Of a stretch of DNA of 64,000 nt, positions 12,601 to 27,600 are shown piece by piece. The notes under the pieces were generated by a model. It did no database searches. It saw only the letters and a program-made list of their open reading frames with translations, and was not told the origin of the DNA. Positions within the stretch are counted from its first letter, which is position 1, and every line of letters starts with the position of its first letter. The stretch spans positions 57,153,028 through 57,217,027 of the forward strand of contig OZ024936.1 of the NCBI GenBank assembly GCA_964017235.1. The letters run 5' to 3'. This stretch comes from Sabellastarte sp. h YS-2021 (Eukaryota; Annelida; Polychaeta; Sabellida; Sabellidae). The position numbers and the translations under genes are program-made.

Positions 12601-15600
12601 GTATCTAAGGAATGTAATCTTTGCAATTTTCAAAAAATTTTCCCCTCCCCAAAAATGGCGGCCATTTTGAATTTTCGAATTTTTCCCAAAAATTGGCAAA
12701 ACACAAAATTGCTTCTATCTCCTTAACCGTGCGAGATAGAGGGATTTCGTCAAAATTTTCGACCTACAGGGTATCTGAGCAACGTACTCTTGGCAATTTT
12801 CAAAAATTTTCCTCTTCCCACATATGGCGGCCATTTTGAATTTTCGAATTTTTCCCCAAAATGGCAAAACACAAAATTGCTTCTATCTCCTTAACCGTGC
12901 GAGATAGAGTGATTTCGTCGAAATTTTCGATCCACAGGGTATCTAAGAAATGTACTCTTGGCAATTTTCAAAAAATTTTCCCCTCCCCACATATGGCAGC
13001 CATTTTGAATTTTCGAATTTTTGGCCAAAATGGAAAAACACAAATTTGCTTCTATCTCCTTAACCGTGCGAGATAGAGTGATTTCGTCAAAATTTTCGAC
13101 CCACAGGGTATCTGAGCATTGTACTCTTGGCAATTTTCAAAAATTTTCCTCTTCCCACATATGGCGGCCATTTTAAATTTTTCGAATTTTTGTCAAAAAT
13201 GGCAAAACACAAAATTGCTTCTATCTCCTTAGCTGTGCAAGATAAAGCGATTTCGTCCAAATTTTTAACCCATAGGGTATCTAAGAAATGTACTCTTGGC
13301 AATTTTCAAAAAATTTTCCCCTCCCCAAAAATGGCGGCCATTTTGAATTTTCGAATTTTTTCCAAAAATGGCCAAACCCAAATTTGCTTCTATCTCCTTA
13401 ACCGTGTGACACAGAGCGATTTCGTCGAATTTTCGACCCACAGGGTGTCTGAGCAGTGTACTCAGAAAAAAAATCAAAAAATTTTCCCCTCCTCAAAAAT
13501 GGCGGCCATTTTAAATTTTCGAATTTTTGGCAAAAATGGCAAAACACAAAATTGCTTCTTTCTCCTTAACCGTGCGAGATAGAGCGATTTCGTCGAAATT
13601 TTCGACCCGCAGGTTTTCTCAGAAATGCACTCCTTAGCAATTTTCAAAAAAATTTTCCCTCCCCAAAAATGGCGACCATTTTGAATTTTCGAATTTCTGC
13701 AAAAAATGTCAAAACACGAATTTGCTTCTATCTCCTTAACCGTGCGAGATAGAGCGATTTCGTCGAAATTATCAAGCAACAGGGTATCTGACCAATGTAC
13801 TCTTGGCAATTTTCAAAAAAATTTTCCCCTTTCCAAAAATGGCGGCCATTTTAAATTTTCGAATTTTTCCCAAAAATGGCAAAACACAAAATTGCTTCTA
13901 TCTCCTTAACCGTGTGAGATAGAGTGATTTCGTCGAAATTTTCGACCCACAGGGTATCTGAGCAACGTACTCTTGGCAATTTTCAAAAATTTTCCTCTTC
14001 CCACATATGGCGGCCATTTTGAATTTTCGAATTTTTCCCCAAAATGGCAAAACACAAAATTGCTTCTATGTCTTTAACTGTGCGAGATAAAGCGATTTCG
14101 TCAAAATTTTCGACCCATGGGGTATCTAAGAAATGTACTCTTGGCAATTTTCAAAAAATTTTCACCTCCCCACAGATGGCGGCCATTTTGAATTTTTGCC
14201 CAAAATGGAAAAACACAAATTGGCCTTAACCATGCAAAATAGAGTTATTTCGTTGAAATTTTCTACCCATAGGGTATCTAAGAAATGTACTCTTGGCAAT
14301 TTTCAAAAAATTTTCCTTTTCCCAAAAATGGCGGCCATTTTGAATTTTCAAATTTTTGCCAAAAATAGAAATTTGCTTCTATCTTCTTAACCATGCAAGA
14401 TAGAGTAATTTTGTCAAAATTTTCGACCCAACCAATGCAAAAAGGCATGAAGCTGAAATAATTTACATGTACACTAATAAATATTTAAGCATCATTGATA
14501 TATTTTACAAATGAAACAGGGTCTTGTAACACTACTGTACAAATTTGGCAAAAGGTTCATGGGGTGGACATTACACATGATAATGTGTGTTCTTCTATGC
14601 TATCCTCTCTTTCTATTCATATGTCGCAGCTACTATCAACAGGGCGTCCTATTTCTAGTTATTCATAGACCTGGGCCTGTATTCACGAAAGGTCTTAGCC
14701 AGGGCTTAGGCTTAAATATGAGACTTTTGTCTCAAGTTTCTGTCCAAAACCTGCTAAAAGTTTTGTCTTAGGCTGAGTGGTATTCACAAAGAATTTAAGA
14801 CTGGTCTTAGGCTTAGCCAAGGGCTCAACTTTAAGACTGGTTAGTAGTGGGCTTAAATTTTGTAAAGAGGACTTAAATATGGCCGCCATAAACTTTTCTC
14901 CACTTCAAAATTTGAAATGGCTGTAAATAAAGTATAATTATGCAGAACATCTCACTAAAGCAGTCTTTGGAAGTTTATATGTGGAAACAAGGTTTTCCAT
15001 TTCAAAACAGCACTTTTCCTTAGATAAAATATATTAAATGAATATATGTCACCAATAGTATAGTTGAATAGAAAAGAAAGGTCACATGACACAGAAAACC
15101 ACTGTGGTTATTTGATAATCTTGCACTTAGCTAAGTCACCCTTTGTGAATACGGTTTTAAGACAAAACTTAGCTGAGACAAAAGTCTTAACTTTAAGACT
15201 CGATTTAAGCCTAAGACCTGGCTAAGTCTAAGACCTTTCGTGAATACGGGCCCTGGGGCTGGTTTCACAAAGCCTCCGTTGGAAAGGACCTCCTTTAGTA
15301 AAGGAAGGTCATTAAGCGTCCCGCGAGGGATGCTTGTTTGTATACAGGAGAAGTGATTCTGTCGGATCAGCGTTTTCTTTTCGTAATAGCTTCGCAGCCA
15401 TAACGCGGATTCTTTTCATATTTGGCAAGTGTATGCAGTAGCCCTGGGAAATTTTTCTGAATATGCTGCGATGACATTTTTACCAATCAGAGAGGTCACA
15501 TGACCAACAATGTGTTTTTTGGTAGGGCGTCCTTGTATGGATGATAACCTATGAAGCATTTTATCTATCAACCTGAAATTTAGCAAATACCTTCTTCATA

Positions 15601-18600
15601 TAAAGATCTGGGCAACATTAAATTCTGGCAGGCATAGGTTAAGAAATGACTTGAGTTATTGATGATTAATTAAGCAGTAACAATTTTCTTAGCGAGTAAA
15701 ACACAAAACTGCTTGTATCTCCTTAACCGTGTGAGATAGAGCGATTTCGTCAAAATTTTTGACCCACAAGGTATCTAGGTAAACTCTCCCCCAAAAATGG
15801 GGGTCATATTCAATTTTTGAATTTTTGACAAAAAATGCAAACCACAAAATTGGAAATATAGGCTCATGAGGTACACATATAGGATAATACTGATATATGA
15901 GTACTTTTTGAAACCATTTTCTTCATAAAATAAAAATTTACTAGTGGGATTTCGGCAAAATTTTTGACCCACAGGGTATCTGTGAAGACTAGCCTTTCCA
16001 AGTTTCAGCAAATATTTCACTTGCCAAAAATGGTGGCCATTTTGAATTTTCAAATTTTTAAAAAAAAAATCTTTGTATCTCGAAAACCGTGCTAGATAGA
16101 GTGATTTCAACGAAATTTTTGACCCATAGAGTACCTCTTCTGAGTAGCTGACCCAGTTTTCACAAATTTTTTTTCCCGCCAAAAATGGCGGCCATTTTGA
16201 ATTTTCGAATTTTTTGCAAAAATCGCAAAACATAAAAATGCTTGTATCTCGAAAACCGTGACAGAGCGATTTCGGCATATCGGCAAAATTTTTGACCCAC
16301 AGGGTATCTGTGAAGTCTAGCCTTTCCAAGATTCAGTGAATATTTCACATGCCAAAAATGGCGGCCATTTTGAATTTTCAAATTTTTTTCAAAAATTCAT
16401 AACACAAAAAATGCTTGTATCTCAAAAACCGTGCTAGATAGTGCAATTTCGACAAAAAGTTTTGTCCCACCAAAATTGGCGGCCATTTTGAATTTTTCGC
16501 ATAAATTGCAAAACACATAAATAAATCTCGAAAACCGTGGCAGATAGAGTGAATTTGGCAAACTTTTTGACCCACATGGTTTCAAGGAAGATTTCACTCG
16601 CCAAAAATGGTGGTCATTTCTTTGGATATGTAAGCAAACTACTCTACCCAATTTTTCCAAAAAAATTTACCCTTCCCAAAAATGGGGGTCATTGTCAATT
16701 TTCAAATTTGTGACCAAAAGTGCAAAACACCAATTTGCTTCTATCTCCTTACGCGTGCAAGATAGAACAATTTCATCAAAATTTTTGGAACACACTGTAT
16801 CCAAGCTAACTACCCTACCCAAGAACTACTTTTCCTATATTCTGGCTATAAGCAGAACTTTCTTACATCATGATTAAGCTGCCATTATTTCTCCTTTTCG
16901 GGCTTTGTTTTGCAAGCGATCCTCTATTTTTTATTCCTTTGGGAAGGCCACCTTAAAATTCAGTTTCACAAATCCTCCTTTAACTCTCCTTACTAAAGGT
17001 CTTCCCTGTAACTTAAGGAGGGAGCAAATGTTCATTAAAGTAATTACACATTCCTTGATTTATTTATTTATTTGGGGTTTTACGTCGCTTTCAACACTGT
17101 ACAGGTCATATCACGACGGGTAGTTGGAAGGCACACATTCCTTGAAGGACACCCTTAAATTTAAGGTAGATCCTTAGCTTCCTTGAAATTTAAGGGATTT
17201 GTCAAGGCCTCCTTTAAGGAAGGAGGCTTTGTGAAATTGAAAATTTTTAAAGGAGGGAGAAATTCAAGGAAATCCTTGAATTTAATGTGAGATTTATCTT
17301 AACGAGGCTTCGTGAAACCAGCCCCTGTTCTTCTGCATTTGCAAATATTATTATTATATCCCTGGACAAAAGTCCGGGGAGTTACTGGATTCAGCTTTGT
17401 TGCACTGCTGCTGCCGCCGTAGAAATTTCCTTGTTTTTCTAAACTTTTAGGTCCGTGGAGTCATTTTGAACTATTATTAGAGTAAGGAATCTAAAATTTG
17501 CCAGCTCTAAAATCTTACCTAATTCAATGAAAAAATTATGTTTTGTCTTAAACTTGGTATTTTCAGTTCAAAAAGACTTAATCTACAAGACATTCAACAA
17601 TTCTCACCTCAATTCATATCATTAAATAAGTATTTTAACATGTGGCGAATTTCAGATATGTGGTGAATTTTAGATTTCTTACTCTATATAGAAATTACAG
17701 TATAAGTGGTGGTGTCTTGCACTAGCTGAATAATTTAACGTTGGCAATATTTTACTTATTTTTGGTGTTTAACTCGAAGTGAGTGTTTAGTCTTTCTGTT
17801 TTATTAGCACTTCATACACTTCATCAGTCACACCAGATTAAAACCTTTTGTTCTTTAGTAGCATTTTATCAGTGAATTTTTTTATGTTGATATGTGGCTG
17901 AAACAATCTGAAATGTACTGTTATATGTATTTTAAAAGTGCATACAGTAAGAAATGTGAGATTTCACCACAGTCTGTGAAATACCCCAGTGAGGAAACCG
18001 TCTCCGTCCTTTGATTTGTTCTTGACATATTTGTGATTTTTGTGATTGTACAAGTGAAAGTACCCTTGTTTATGCAGATGTGGCTTGCATTTATTTGTTG
18101 TACTTTTTTCGTGGTAAATAAATAAATTAACATAGATAATACAATTTCTTTAAATTGGCTATAACTTCCTTGTTTGTGGTTAGATTTCAATAATTTTTTC
18201 ACCATTGTGTTCAAGCTTGAAGCTTGCGGTAAAATTTGGTCCCTGACGGAGAATTAACACAACCCACACTCACAAGCAGCATCGGCAAGCCGTGTACATG
18301 GAAACGCACCCCTATAACCAGACCATTAGAATATCAAAGCTGAAACACTGCTGTGAATATGTATGTTGTAAATTAAACACATCATGTGTTTGTCACTGTC
18401 CCTTCATACAATACAGAAACATCAAGCTAAATTCACCAAACTGTTTCAACAGATTAAATCAAGTTGACAGGTCAGAGAGCATCCAAAATCACTCATTCCT
18501 CAGTCAAATGTAGTGCTTTTATAATTAGCAAACATCCTAACAACATTAATTTACATATCAAAGCTGTGAATATACATGTTCTGTCCATATGAAAGTTGTC

Positions 18601-21600
18601 ACACTACTGTAAATATAAGGTTCACACAGATGACATGCAATACTTCAGCAGCCGGTTGGGTTTGTTTGTTTGTTATAGTAGATTACACCTAGAAATATGC
18701 CAAAAGTGAAATTTAATAAGATTTTTGTTCGGGGATAAAAACTTTCCTGTTAATAAACATATCAAAGCAGGAATACTGCTGTAAAATAGTGCTATCAATC
18801 TAAATGAATATGGCAGATATCACGGTCAAAGAGATAATGTGTTATATTTCAACAGTCAGCCGTGATTGTTGATTCCTGCAGAAAGTATCACTAAAGAAAT
18901 CAAAAGAATTTTCTTACCTGAATAAAAACTTCACCCTCCCCCCCCCCCCCCCCCCCACCCCTCCCTCCTCTGAGGCAAATTTAAAATAAAAATTTATTTT
19001 AAAAAAAGTCAGAAAAAGTAATAAAACAAACAACATGAAAGGTTTAAACATGATTCCTTTCTACAGGTAGTGGCACAGGTCCTCATTTCTCCCTAAATCT
19101 CACATGGTACTATAAGTTGGGTTTGAACCCACAGCCACAGCACCGAGAACTAAGTACAATATTTTTTTCAAAATATGGCCGGGGTGTTAATTATTTTCTA
19201 ATGGCATCAGACCAGGTGTTAAACTGAAAACCAGGCGTTCTTTTGAAATACAAAAACAGTGGTATAAATTGTAGACAGTGTGCTTGGTACCAGGGGTTAG
19301 TTTGAACCAGGCGTTTATTTGAACCTGGGCATTATTTTGGAAATTTACGGTAAGTGAATACCAAACTTGTTAAACAAGAACTGGACATTGAGGTCTAAAA
19401 GACTTCAATCAAGACCCAAATACTTACAAAAAAGTCTTTCCAGAAAGTATCAATTTTGTTCTGCATTAATCGGGAAAACTTTTATGTATACATGCATATG
19501 GTAATCCACCTTTAAGTGTAAAAAGAAAGTCCGAGGGTAAGTACTTTATGACTTGTATAAAGGATAGTACTTCCGGCGTATAATGTACGCGTAGCATGGG
19601 TCCATTTTATTGAGGGGTCATAAAGTATGAACCTGAGAACTTTATTTCTAGTATAAAGACCGGTTTCATTTAATATTTATCATTGATATTAATTTTTACA
19701 CACCTTTTTGTCTCACTATTATCGATCATTGTCCATTTATTGCTTCAAAAAAAAATGTATGCAAAACATGAGCACTGCAGGGTTTTCAGTTGTCTGGTCT
19801 TTATAATGTGAAGTAGAATTCTTGAGCAGTAGAATTACTTTTAAGTAGAGGTAAATAACAGGGTTGATATTAATGAAACATCTAAGTACCAATCTCAAAC
19901 TCAGACTCTGTAGTCTCAAACTAAGACTCAATTTTACATAAACTCAAATTTTGTATTCTCAAGTGAAACCCTACCTACTCAAACTCAAATTCAAGGTTGA
20001 CATCCTACATTTTAGGGATTATGTTTGAGATTGAGTTTGAAATTTTTGTTAATACTAGCCCAGGGTATTTTCAAAAGCGAATTCATCCCTTTTCATATTG
20101 CCTAGGTATTTTTATTTTTATAGGTAAGATTTGAGTTAATAGACCTAATAAACCTAACCTAATAGTTATAAATAACATATACATTTTTTGAGATGCTTTA
20201 CGTTCAAACAGATCCTCATCCAGAGGAGTTCTGGCTGTGATCACATGACCTGTAATCGGTGCAAAGTCCACTTCTGCTATAGATGTGGGGAACGCCACAT
20301 CCGAGTGAAGTTCTTAGGTAGGTTATATGTGTAATTTTGTTTCCTTTATGCATAAATTGTAGCCATTGTCAAGGGCCCACAACATCGAATTGTCACATAT
20401 TCAGGCATTTTTTGAAATGTGTGGGCCTAAAAATCAGTCATTTAAATTGATTGTTCACTCAGTGTGCCTATCACATAAATATGAATAGATTGGCATTCAA
20501 ACAGGAAATTGAATGGACAAATTGGAATAATGGACTTTAGCCCTACTTGCTGATTTAACAAGGGCCATTGACTTAGCTCAGACTTAGGCTACGTCAGGGA
20601 CTTAAATATTAAATCAGGGACTTGGCTAAGTCCCATACTTAAATGGATTTCACAGAGGATGACTTAGCTAAGCCCAAGCTTAAGAAATAACCATAGTGCT
20701 TGTCTTTGTCATATGACCCTTTATTTAAAGTCAGAATATTCTGCTGGTGATATATTTCCTTTGTTTGAAATATTTTATCTTTAGAAAAATCCTGACTTGC
20801 AATGGAAAACCTTGTAACCACATGAAAATTGACCAACAACTAAATGTAGGAGGTGTTATGTATTTCATAATTGGCTTTATTGATACCAAGTTATCCACAT
20901 TTGAAAAGACCACCTTAATAAACCAAAAGAAAACTAGACCTAGCGCATCGGAGAACCAATGCAAATTGTATCCACCAGAAAGACAACTCACCAAAGCCAA
21001 TCAACCATCGCTTAACCTTGAAGGAGGAGCCCCAAGGTGAAATCTGACCACATCAAAAGATTCTTAGCCCATGATTTCCTATAGGTTGGTGTCACATTGC
21101 AAATCTCTAGGAACAAGAATAAGCAAGTTATAAGCACTTTTAATTTTGGCTGTCCTCGTTTGACCTTGAAGGAGGGGCCAAAGGTCAAATCTGATCACAT
21201 CAAAAGATTCCTAGCCCATGATTTCCTATAGGTTGGTTTCACAACTTTTGTTTAACTAATTTGCAGATAACAGGCAAAAGGGTCAACAAAGGGCCCAACA
21301 TTAATTGTATTTCAAAGGGAATTCTAGTTAACTAAGTGCTGTTTGAGGGAATAATTAACTATTATTGGCTTACTCCAACTATAGTTCAAATTTTGATGTA
21401 CTAACAAGTACTAAGATTTAATAGTTTTAAATGTACATCAGGGTTATTAAAAAAATGGGGATTTTTTTGTGTCTAGAATATGATTCTGATCTTTCCCAAA
21501 ATGTAATCGCTTCCTGATTGTTAAACGTACAAGATATTAAGTTATGTTGTTGTATTTTAAATAATGATGTGACTAGTCAATTGGATAAAGACTGTTTTTT

Positions 21601-24600
21601 ATTTCTTGAACAGGTGACCACTATAGTCGACTGAGTATTTTTGGATGCAAGTACAAGTTTCTGCCAGACAAACCAGTCCGCAGGAAGTTGATCAGAGGGT
21701 CAATATTTGGTGAGTCGTGAAATCCCCAGTGTGACTGTGTGCATTCATAGAGATTGTTTACTGAAAGTAAAGAATTCCTTCTTTTATTTATTTTTGATGT
21801 TCAAAAAGTTGTACCTTTTTGTTTTATACAAAGGTCCCTTGATAATTCTATATCTTTGGAAGTGTTACAATATAGCAATATATGACCATATATGTATATA
21901 ACTCTATGTTGTACATCTGACTGTCCAGTCAAAATTTCTTGTGTCATTATGCATATTTACTTCTTCGAATCATTTGTCACCAGACCTAAATAAAATACAT
22001 GGGGATGCACCATAACTGCTCCTGCTGAGTGTAACAAAGTCTCTCAAGCCATCAGAACCCAGGCTAGCATAACTGGGTTTCGATGACAGTTGAAGATTTA
22101 TCTATTCAGCAGGGATGAGACGGTAATACCAGCGTCACGGCATCAAGACTATTTTAGTAAAATACCGAAACAAAGTATTAATTCCGACATGTCGAATATC
22201 AGTGCATAAACTTACTGGAAAAAGTAAAATATTGCAAATATACCATATATCTGAAGAAATTCTCACATTTCATCCAGTCTCTCTTGCAAATTTTAAAGTT
22301 TTATAACAATTTTGATAAGGGGTGAGTCAGTAGTGGTGGTATACTGGTACAATTTTACTGAAATATCATGACCACTTTCAGAACCGGAATCCCGAATGTC
22401 AGCTAATTTAATTATTAAGAAACGTAAAATATTAAATATCAAACCTGAATCTGAGGAAAATATAAACTATTATCTCATTTTTCACTAGATTTTAATGGAT
22501 TTATAATGATTTCTTTGTGAGAAAAACTGCCATGTTTTGGTTTACGGAAAATCACTTCCTGTTTGTGGGTCTAGATGATTGGGGAAACGCTGAAACACTT
22601 AATCTTTTTCTGTATCCCGGAATCGGGACGGTTTTGCATTGGCAGAATCCCAAACTAGAAAATCTGGTACCGTCGCACCCCTAATTTTGATGAACTTATA
22701 TTCTTTTGATCCATACCATTTCCTGTTCAAAGCTTGTTCGACTAGGGAAACACGAAAGTGCAATTTATTTCGGTATCCCGGAATCGGATTGGTTTTGCAT
22801 AGGTGGGACACCGAAAAGAAAAATCTGCTACCATCTCGTCTCTACTATTTAGACTAGCTTATCTAATTCCATAATCTTATCCCCTATCAGACCCTAACAT
22901 GGAAACTGACTCTTTCTGGTAATTGATTATCCATGTTTGGACTCTGCTGCCTTGGAGTATGTACACATCAATTGAATGATTGTGGTATTTTTGTTGATAT
23001 CTTCCTGTAAGATTTCATTTTTTTTGCAGGGCTATTGTAACCTATACAGAAGCTGCAGTTATAACTGTATTATGATTTGTTACTTGTAGCTTTAAAGGCC
23101 CTCCTTGCTCCAGTGGTAGTAGCTGGTGCATTGGGCGTCTGTGTCTGCTGTCTGGGTGTTGCTGTGTTCGTGTTGCCTTTCTGGGGAATCCACAAGCTGC
23201 GGAAATGGGCACAAGAGAAGAAACGTCGTAAAGAGGAGAGACAGTACAGAGAGATGTGGAGACAGAGACTACAGGAAATCAGGGTCACTGGTGAGAGTTT
23301 GAGAAAAGAATGATAATATCGGAAAATAGAGAAAACTTCCGCATTCACTCACTTAGATTAACTTATTGAAGATTTCTGTCTGGAACTGTATTCACAAAAA
23401 TAAGATTATGCTAGGCCAGAAATCAGATTTATGTAGAGTAAGAAATCTAAAATTCGCCACATATATGAAATTCGCCACATGTGAAAATAGTAATAAAATA
23501 AATGAACTGTGATGAGATTTGTTGACTGTATAGTAAATTAAGGCTTTTTGAACTGAAAAATACTATTTTTTGGACAAAAACATAATTTTCTTCATAAAAT
23601 TAACTAAGGTTTTAGAGGTGGCGAATTTTACATTCCTGGCGAATTTTAGATTTCTTACTCTATACAAAAAATATGACTCAACTAATCTGTGGCTTTAATT
23701 GGTGTTGGTTTTGGTTTGTTAGCAGAATTACACAAATACTACTGGTTGGAACTTCACAAAAAATGAGAAGATGGGTCTTGCTCCAACTTTGATCCCATTA
23801 AATATTAAGAGTGATATGGGCTACTGTCTGGATACCAAAAAATAATCCGGATTTTCCCATTTGCTTTTTATTACGTGCCTTGGCGGAGGTCTGTGATCTC
23901 CGAGTGCTCTTATTTTACTTTGAATCACATGAGATTTGTATCAGAATTGTGAATTTTTTGTGCCGAGGATATCGATCTAATCTAGTGCAAAGTTCTATGA
24001 ATAAGGAAATCACAAATTTGGGAAGGGGAAAGTAATTGTCAGACAACTGGGCAGCACTTGTTAAGTGCAGGCTTCTGCCACGGACATTTCTAAAAATTCA
24101 GGAAATCATTTTTTTCCGAGTCAAGAATATAATCTGGATCTTTTCCTTATGGTTGTCTCCATCCATATATAAAAACTTCAAGAAGATCTGTATATCACTG
24201 TGAAACAGAAAGCCAGAGTTAATGAAAGTTGGTGTTTTACTGTTTTATCGGCCCATTAAGCAAGTAGTAAATGTGACTTTTCATGGCAAGTTTTGCAATT
24301 TTATATGCACATTTGATTCAAATAAATGAATGACAGTTGCTTAATGTTGATAGATGTTTTAAAATTTGTTGAAAAACAGGAATTCTTGCTCTATTTTAAT
24401 GCCAAAATACATATAATAGGCTAAAAATACGATTTAGGCCGAGTATACAAGGATTAACCATACATTAAAAATGGTACCTTTGAATATTTTAGAATATTTT
24501 TTGTGGATATAGAATATTATGCAGACCTTTCCCCACAGTTTAATCACTTCTTCCTTTCGTCAGGTCATACTCACCCTAACAATTTCAGAGAGCTATGTTC

Positions 24601-27600
24601 AGTACTTATGGAGTAATTGTGAACACAGACAAAAAGAGAGACAGATAAACAAACACAACGAAAGCATAACCTCCTGCTATAGGTAACAATACAGGGGCGG
24701 ATTTCATGAAAGGTCTCAGACTTAGCCCAGTCTCAGGCTGAGCCACTGGCTCAAATCCGAGCCTTTTGGCTCAGCTAAGTCTTTGTCTCCAATGGTTTTC
24801 ACAGAAGGGGCCTCAGTTGAGACCAAGCTTATCAAATAACCACAGTGGTTTTCTGTGTCATGTGACCATTTTTTGTAGTCAAAATATTCTACTGATGACA
24901 TATATGTTCCTTGTTTGACACATAATATCTCTGGTCAAATACCATTTTCCAATGGGAAACACCCAAAGACTACTTCAGGGGGTTGTTTTATATAGTTGTA
25001 CCCTATTTTCAGCCATTTCAAATTTTGAAGTGAAGAAAGAATTATGGCGGCCATATTTGAGCCTTTGTTTACAAAACTTAAGCCTACTTTCTACCAGTCT
25101 CAACATTTGAGCCAGTGGCTCAGCCAAAGCTGAAACTGAGACCTTTTGTGAAATCCATTAAGGCTGAGCCCATGGGCTCAAGTAAAATATTCCAATAATT
25201 TGAGACAAAAGTCTCAAGTTTGAGTCTGAGACCGGGCTAAGACCTTTCATGAAATCCGCCCCTGGTCTTTGATTGTACATTGTACTGTATCTATTATATT
25301 TATATTTTATTATTGTATTTATGTGTGTAAAACTTGTGAAGAGTCTGGTGTATATTTAAGTATTTTTGGGGTATATTTTTTCAGGAGATCCATACATTGC
25401 AAACTTTAACAGATTGAGGGACTTGGGACAAAATCCATACATGCATTCAGGCAGATGTGAGTATGCTGCATTTTACTTAAATATAACCCAAGTATTTTCA
25501 GATTATAGCAAAACTCAATATATTTCTTGCTCTTAGGAAAATAACCTCAGTATTGCAACTATGTTTTTTATTTAATAAAGAAATGTCTTTTTCATCTCAA
25601 ATAATTTACCTCCACATGTGAAGTTCAGGGGTTTGACAATTGATATCTACAAATACCTACCTTCCTTCTAGTACTCTCTTCTTCAAAGTACTGGAAAGGG
25701 TACACTGAAAATCCAATAAAGAGGTCACACAAACTTTGACTTCAACTGTATACCACTACATATAACTAAGTGGCCTGATAAGCCGCTTATTTGTTTTCAC
25801 GTAGGTTCGACTGATCGCTGCTGGTGCCGGATAATGGTCTCCCTTAAAAAAATCACAAATGTTTACACTAGAAATTTCATTTTTGCCACAAATATAATAA
25901 TATTTACTAGCCCTATGGATTGACTTGTTGTTCTTTCTTAAGGGGCATATATTTAGATCTATAGAATACAAATATGCAAGATGCATTTTTATGTCAGCTA
26001 ACTTGTCAGTCAGCTGACATATCGCATCACTCTGCAGCATCCACATCCACGTCTACGTGAACATCTTCTCCTCTTATAGTACAAGGCCCAAAGATATGCT
26101 GTTATGTTTAAAACAAACCTCATCTATAGAGGATGATAAATCGTAAAATCCATGCAAATCTGTCTGTTCCTCTCTTCCCCAGAGTCATTAGATGCGTGGT
26201 ACCCCCACCCAAAATGTGAAAATTTCAAAACCTTATGACAATTTTCCCATTGACTATTGAAGGGATTTCTCTCCTATCTTGCATATATGTACTAGGCCAC
26301 AAGTAGATTCTCTTGTGTGAGTGTAAGACCGGGATAACATAGTGAAATTGCATACCTGTAGCTAATTGCATGAATGTGCAATAGCTAGTTTCATGTTCTG
26401 ATTACATATACATCCTTGTATTGAAATGCTGGATGAAAGAATGGAACAACGCCATTTTGCGAGAGGATGCCTTATAATTTTCATGACTTTTTATGAATTT
26501 TCCACAACCTGGAGTCAATTTCCATGACTTTTCCAGGCCTGGAAAAAATGGAATTCCATGACTTTTCCCGGTTTTCCATGACTGGACATACTCAACAGTG
26601 AGATTTAATAACCCACATCTCCATCAGGACCACTTTTTGTTTTTTGTTCACAAAATCATTTTTCTAGTTCCTTTTCTATATATCAGCTCTGAAAATACTT
26701 AAATTTTTATTGAAGGAAACACTTTTTGTGGCTTCATTGTTTTCCATTAATGCAACACATGAACAACACACTATTTTTCATTTTAGCCAGCCAGAGAAAC
26801 CATGGGACATTATTAGTGGATGAACTTGACATGCGCCAGCGGAATTCCACTATCTCTAGCACCGCCAGTGACAATGTAAGCATTCGGTCGCTGAATGATG
26901 ACCATATACGGTATATAGAACTGAATATGAACAACCTGGACATTCATCATTCAAATACGAATAACCCTGACCTTGAAATCAGTAATAGAGGTCAAATAGA
27001 CCAGTTCTCTTCTGGACTAGTATTAAGACCTGGAGATTTGTTGACTGAGAAAAATGACAATGGTAAAAGTAATACTAAAAGCAAAAGTAGAGAGCTTGGA
27101 AAAGCTGCCACCAGTGTAGAGGTGCATGTTAATGACAGACAGAAAGTAACAGGAAGTCTTAGGGATGTAGGTCAAAGCGAGGTAACCAATGAAAAGCCAG
27201 AAGAACCTGCTGATGTACATAGTTCTGACAGTCATTCTAAATGTGAGTCAACTGGGCATTTAGAGCAACATCATCAAAGTAAAACAACTGAATGTAATAC
27301 ACAGTCTAAAGATTTGCCAAGTCATGAAGGAAGTAACAAGGATAGTCAAGAAAAGAATGCAAAGAATGTTGGAGATGAAGATGAAGAAAACAACTCGGCT
27401 TCTGATGGAGAAGTAATGGTGAAGTCGACTGGTGCATCCAAGTCCAAAAAGAATGATTTGAAAGGGGATTTGGGTATGAATAAAGTGATGAGCACTAGTC
27501 AAAAAGCAGTAAATAAGCCAGGTGACAGTAAGGTTAAAAGGTTGGTGTCACAATATTCATGTTCTTTAAGAACAAATGGTGACGAAGAAGAGGAAGAGGA

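Larger units (their letters stand above)
15255..17325. mobile_element. Foldback TIR element (GGGGCTGGTTTCAC), with nested elements
   Basis: TIRs GGGGCTGGTTTCACAAAGCC (left) and GGGGCTGGTTTCACGAAGCC (right, complement), with aaggagg/cctcctt words inside. It abuts the element ending at 15253. Its interior is split by the array element at 15311 and a SINE tail near 17055. Confidence 0.7.

Noticed and set aside
15775-16329. 184-codon minus-strand ORF as a gene
   Set aside because: It lies wholly in the diverged ~160-bp array and repeats its own motif; stop-poor repeat read-through.
12200-16850. One continuous satellite from 12.2 to 16.8 kb
   Set aside because: The two arrays are separated by a 3' element end (14658), a foldback element (14673-15253) and a new 5' hairpin (15314); they are separate insertions.
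26726-26786. ATG at 26726 as the start of a separate gene
   Set aside because: The frame is explained by the acceptor at 26786 joining the RNF217-like exon at 25456 in phase; the codons before it are intron.
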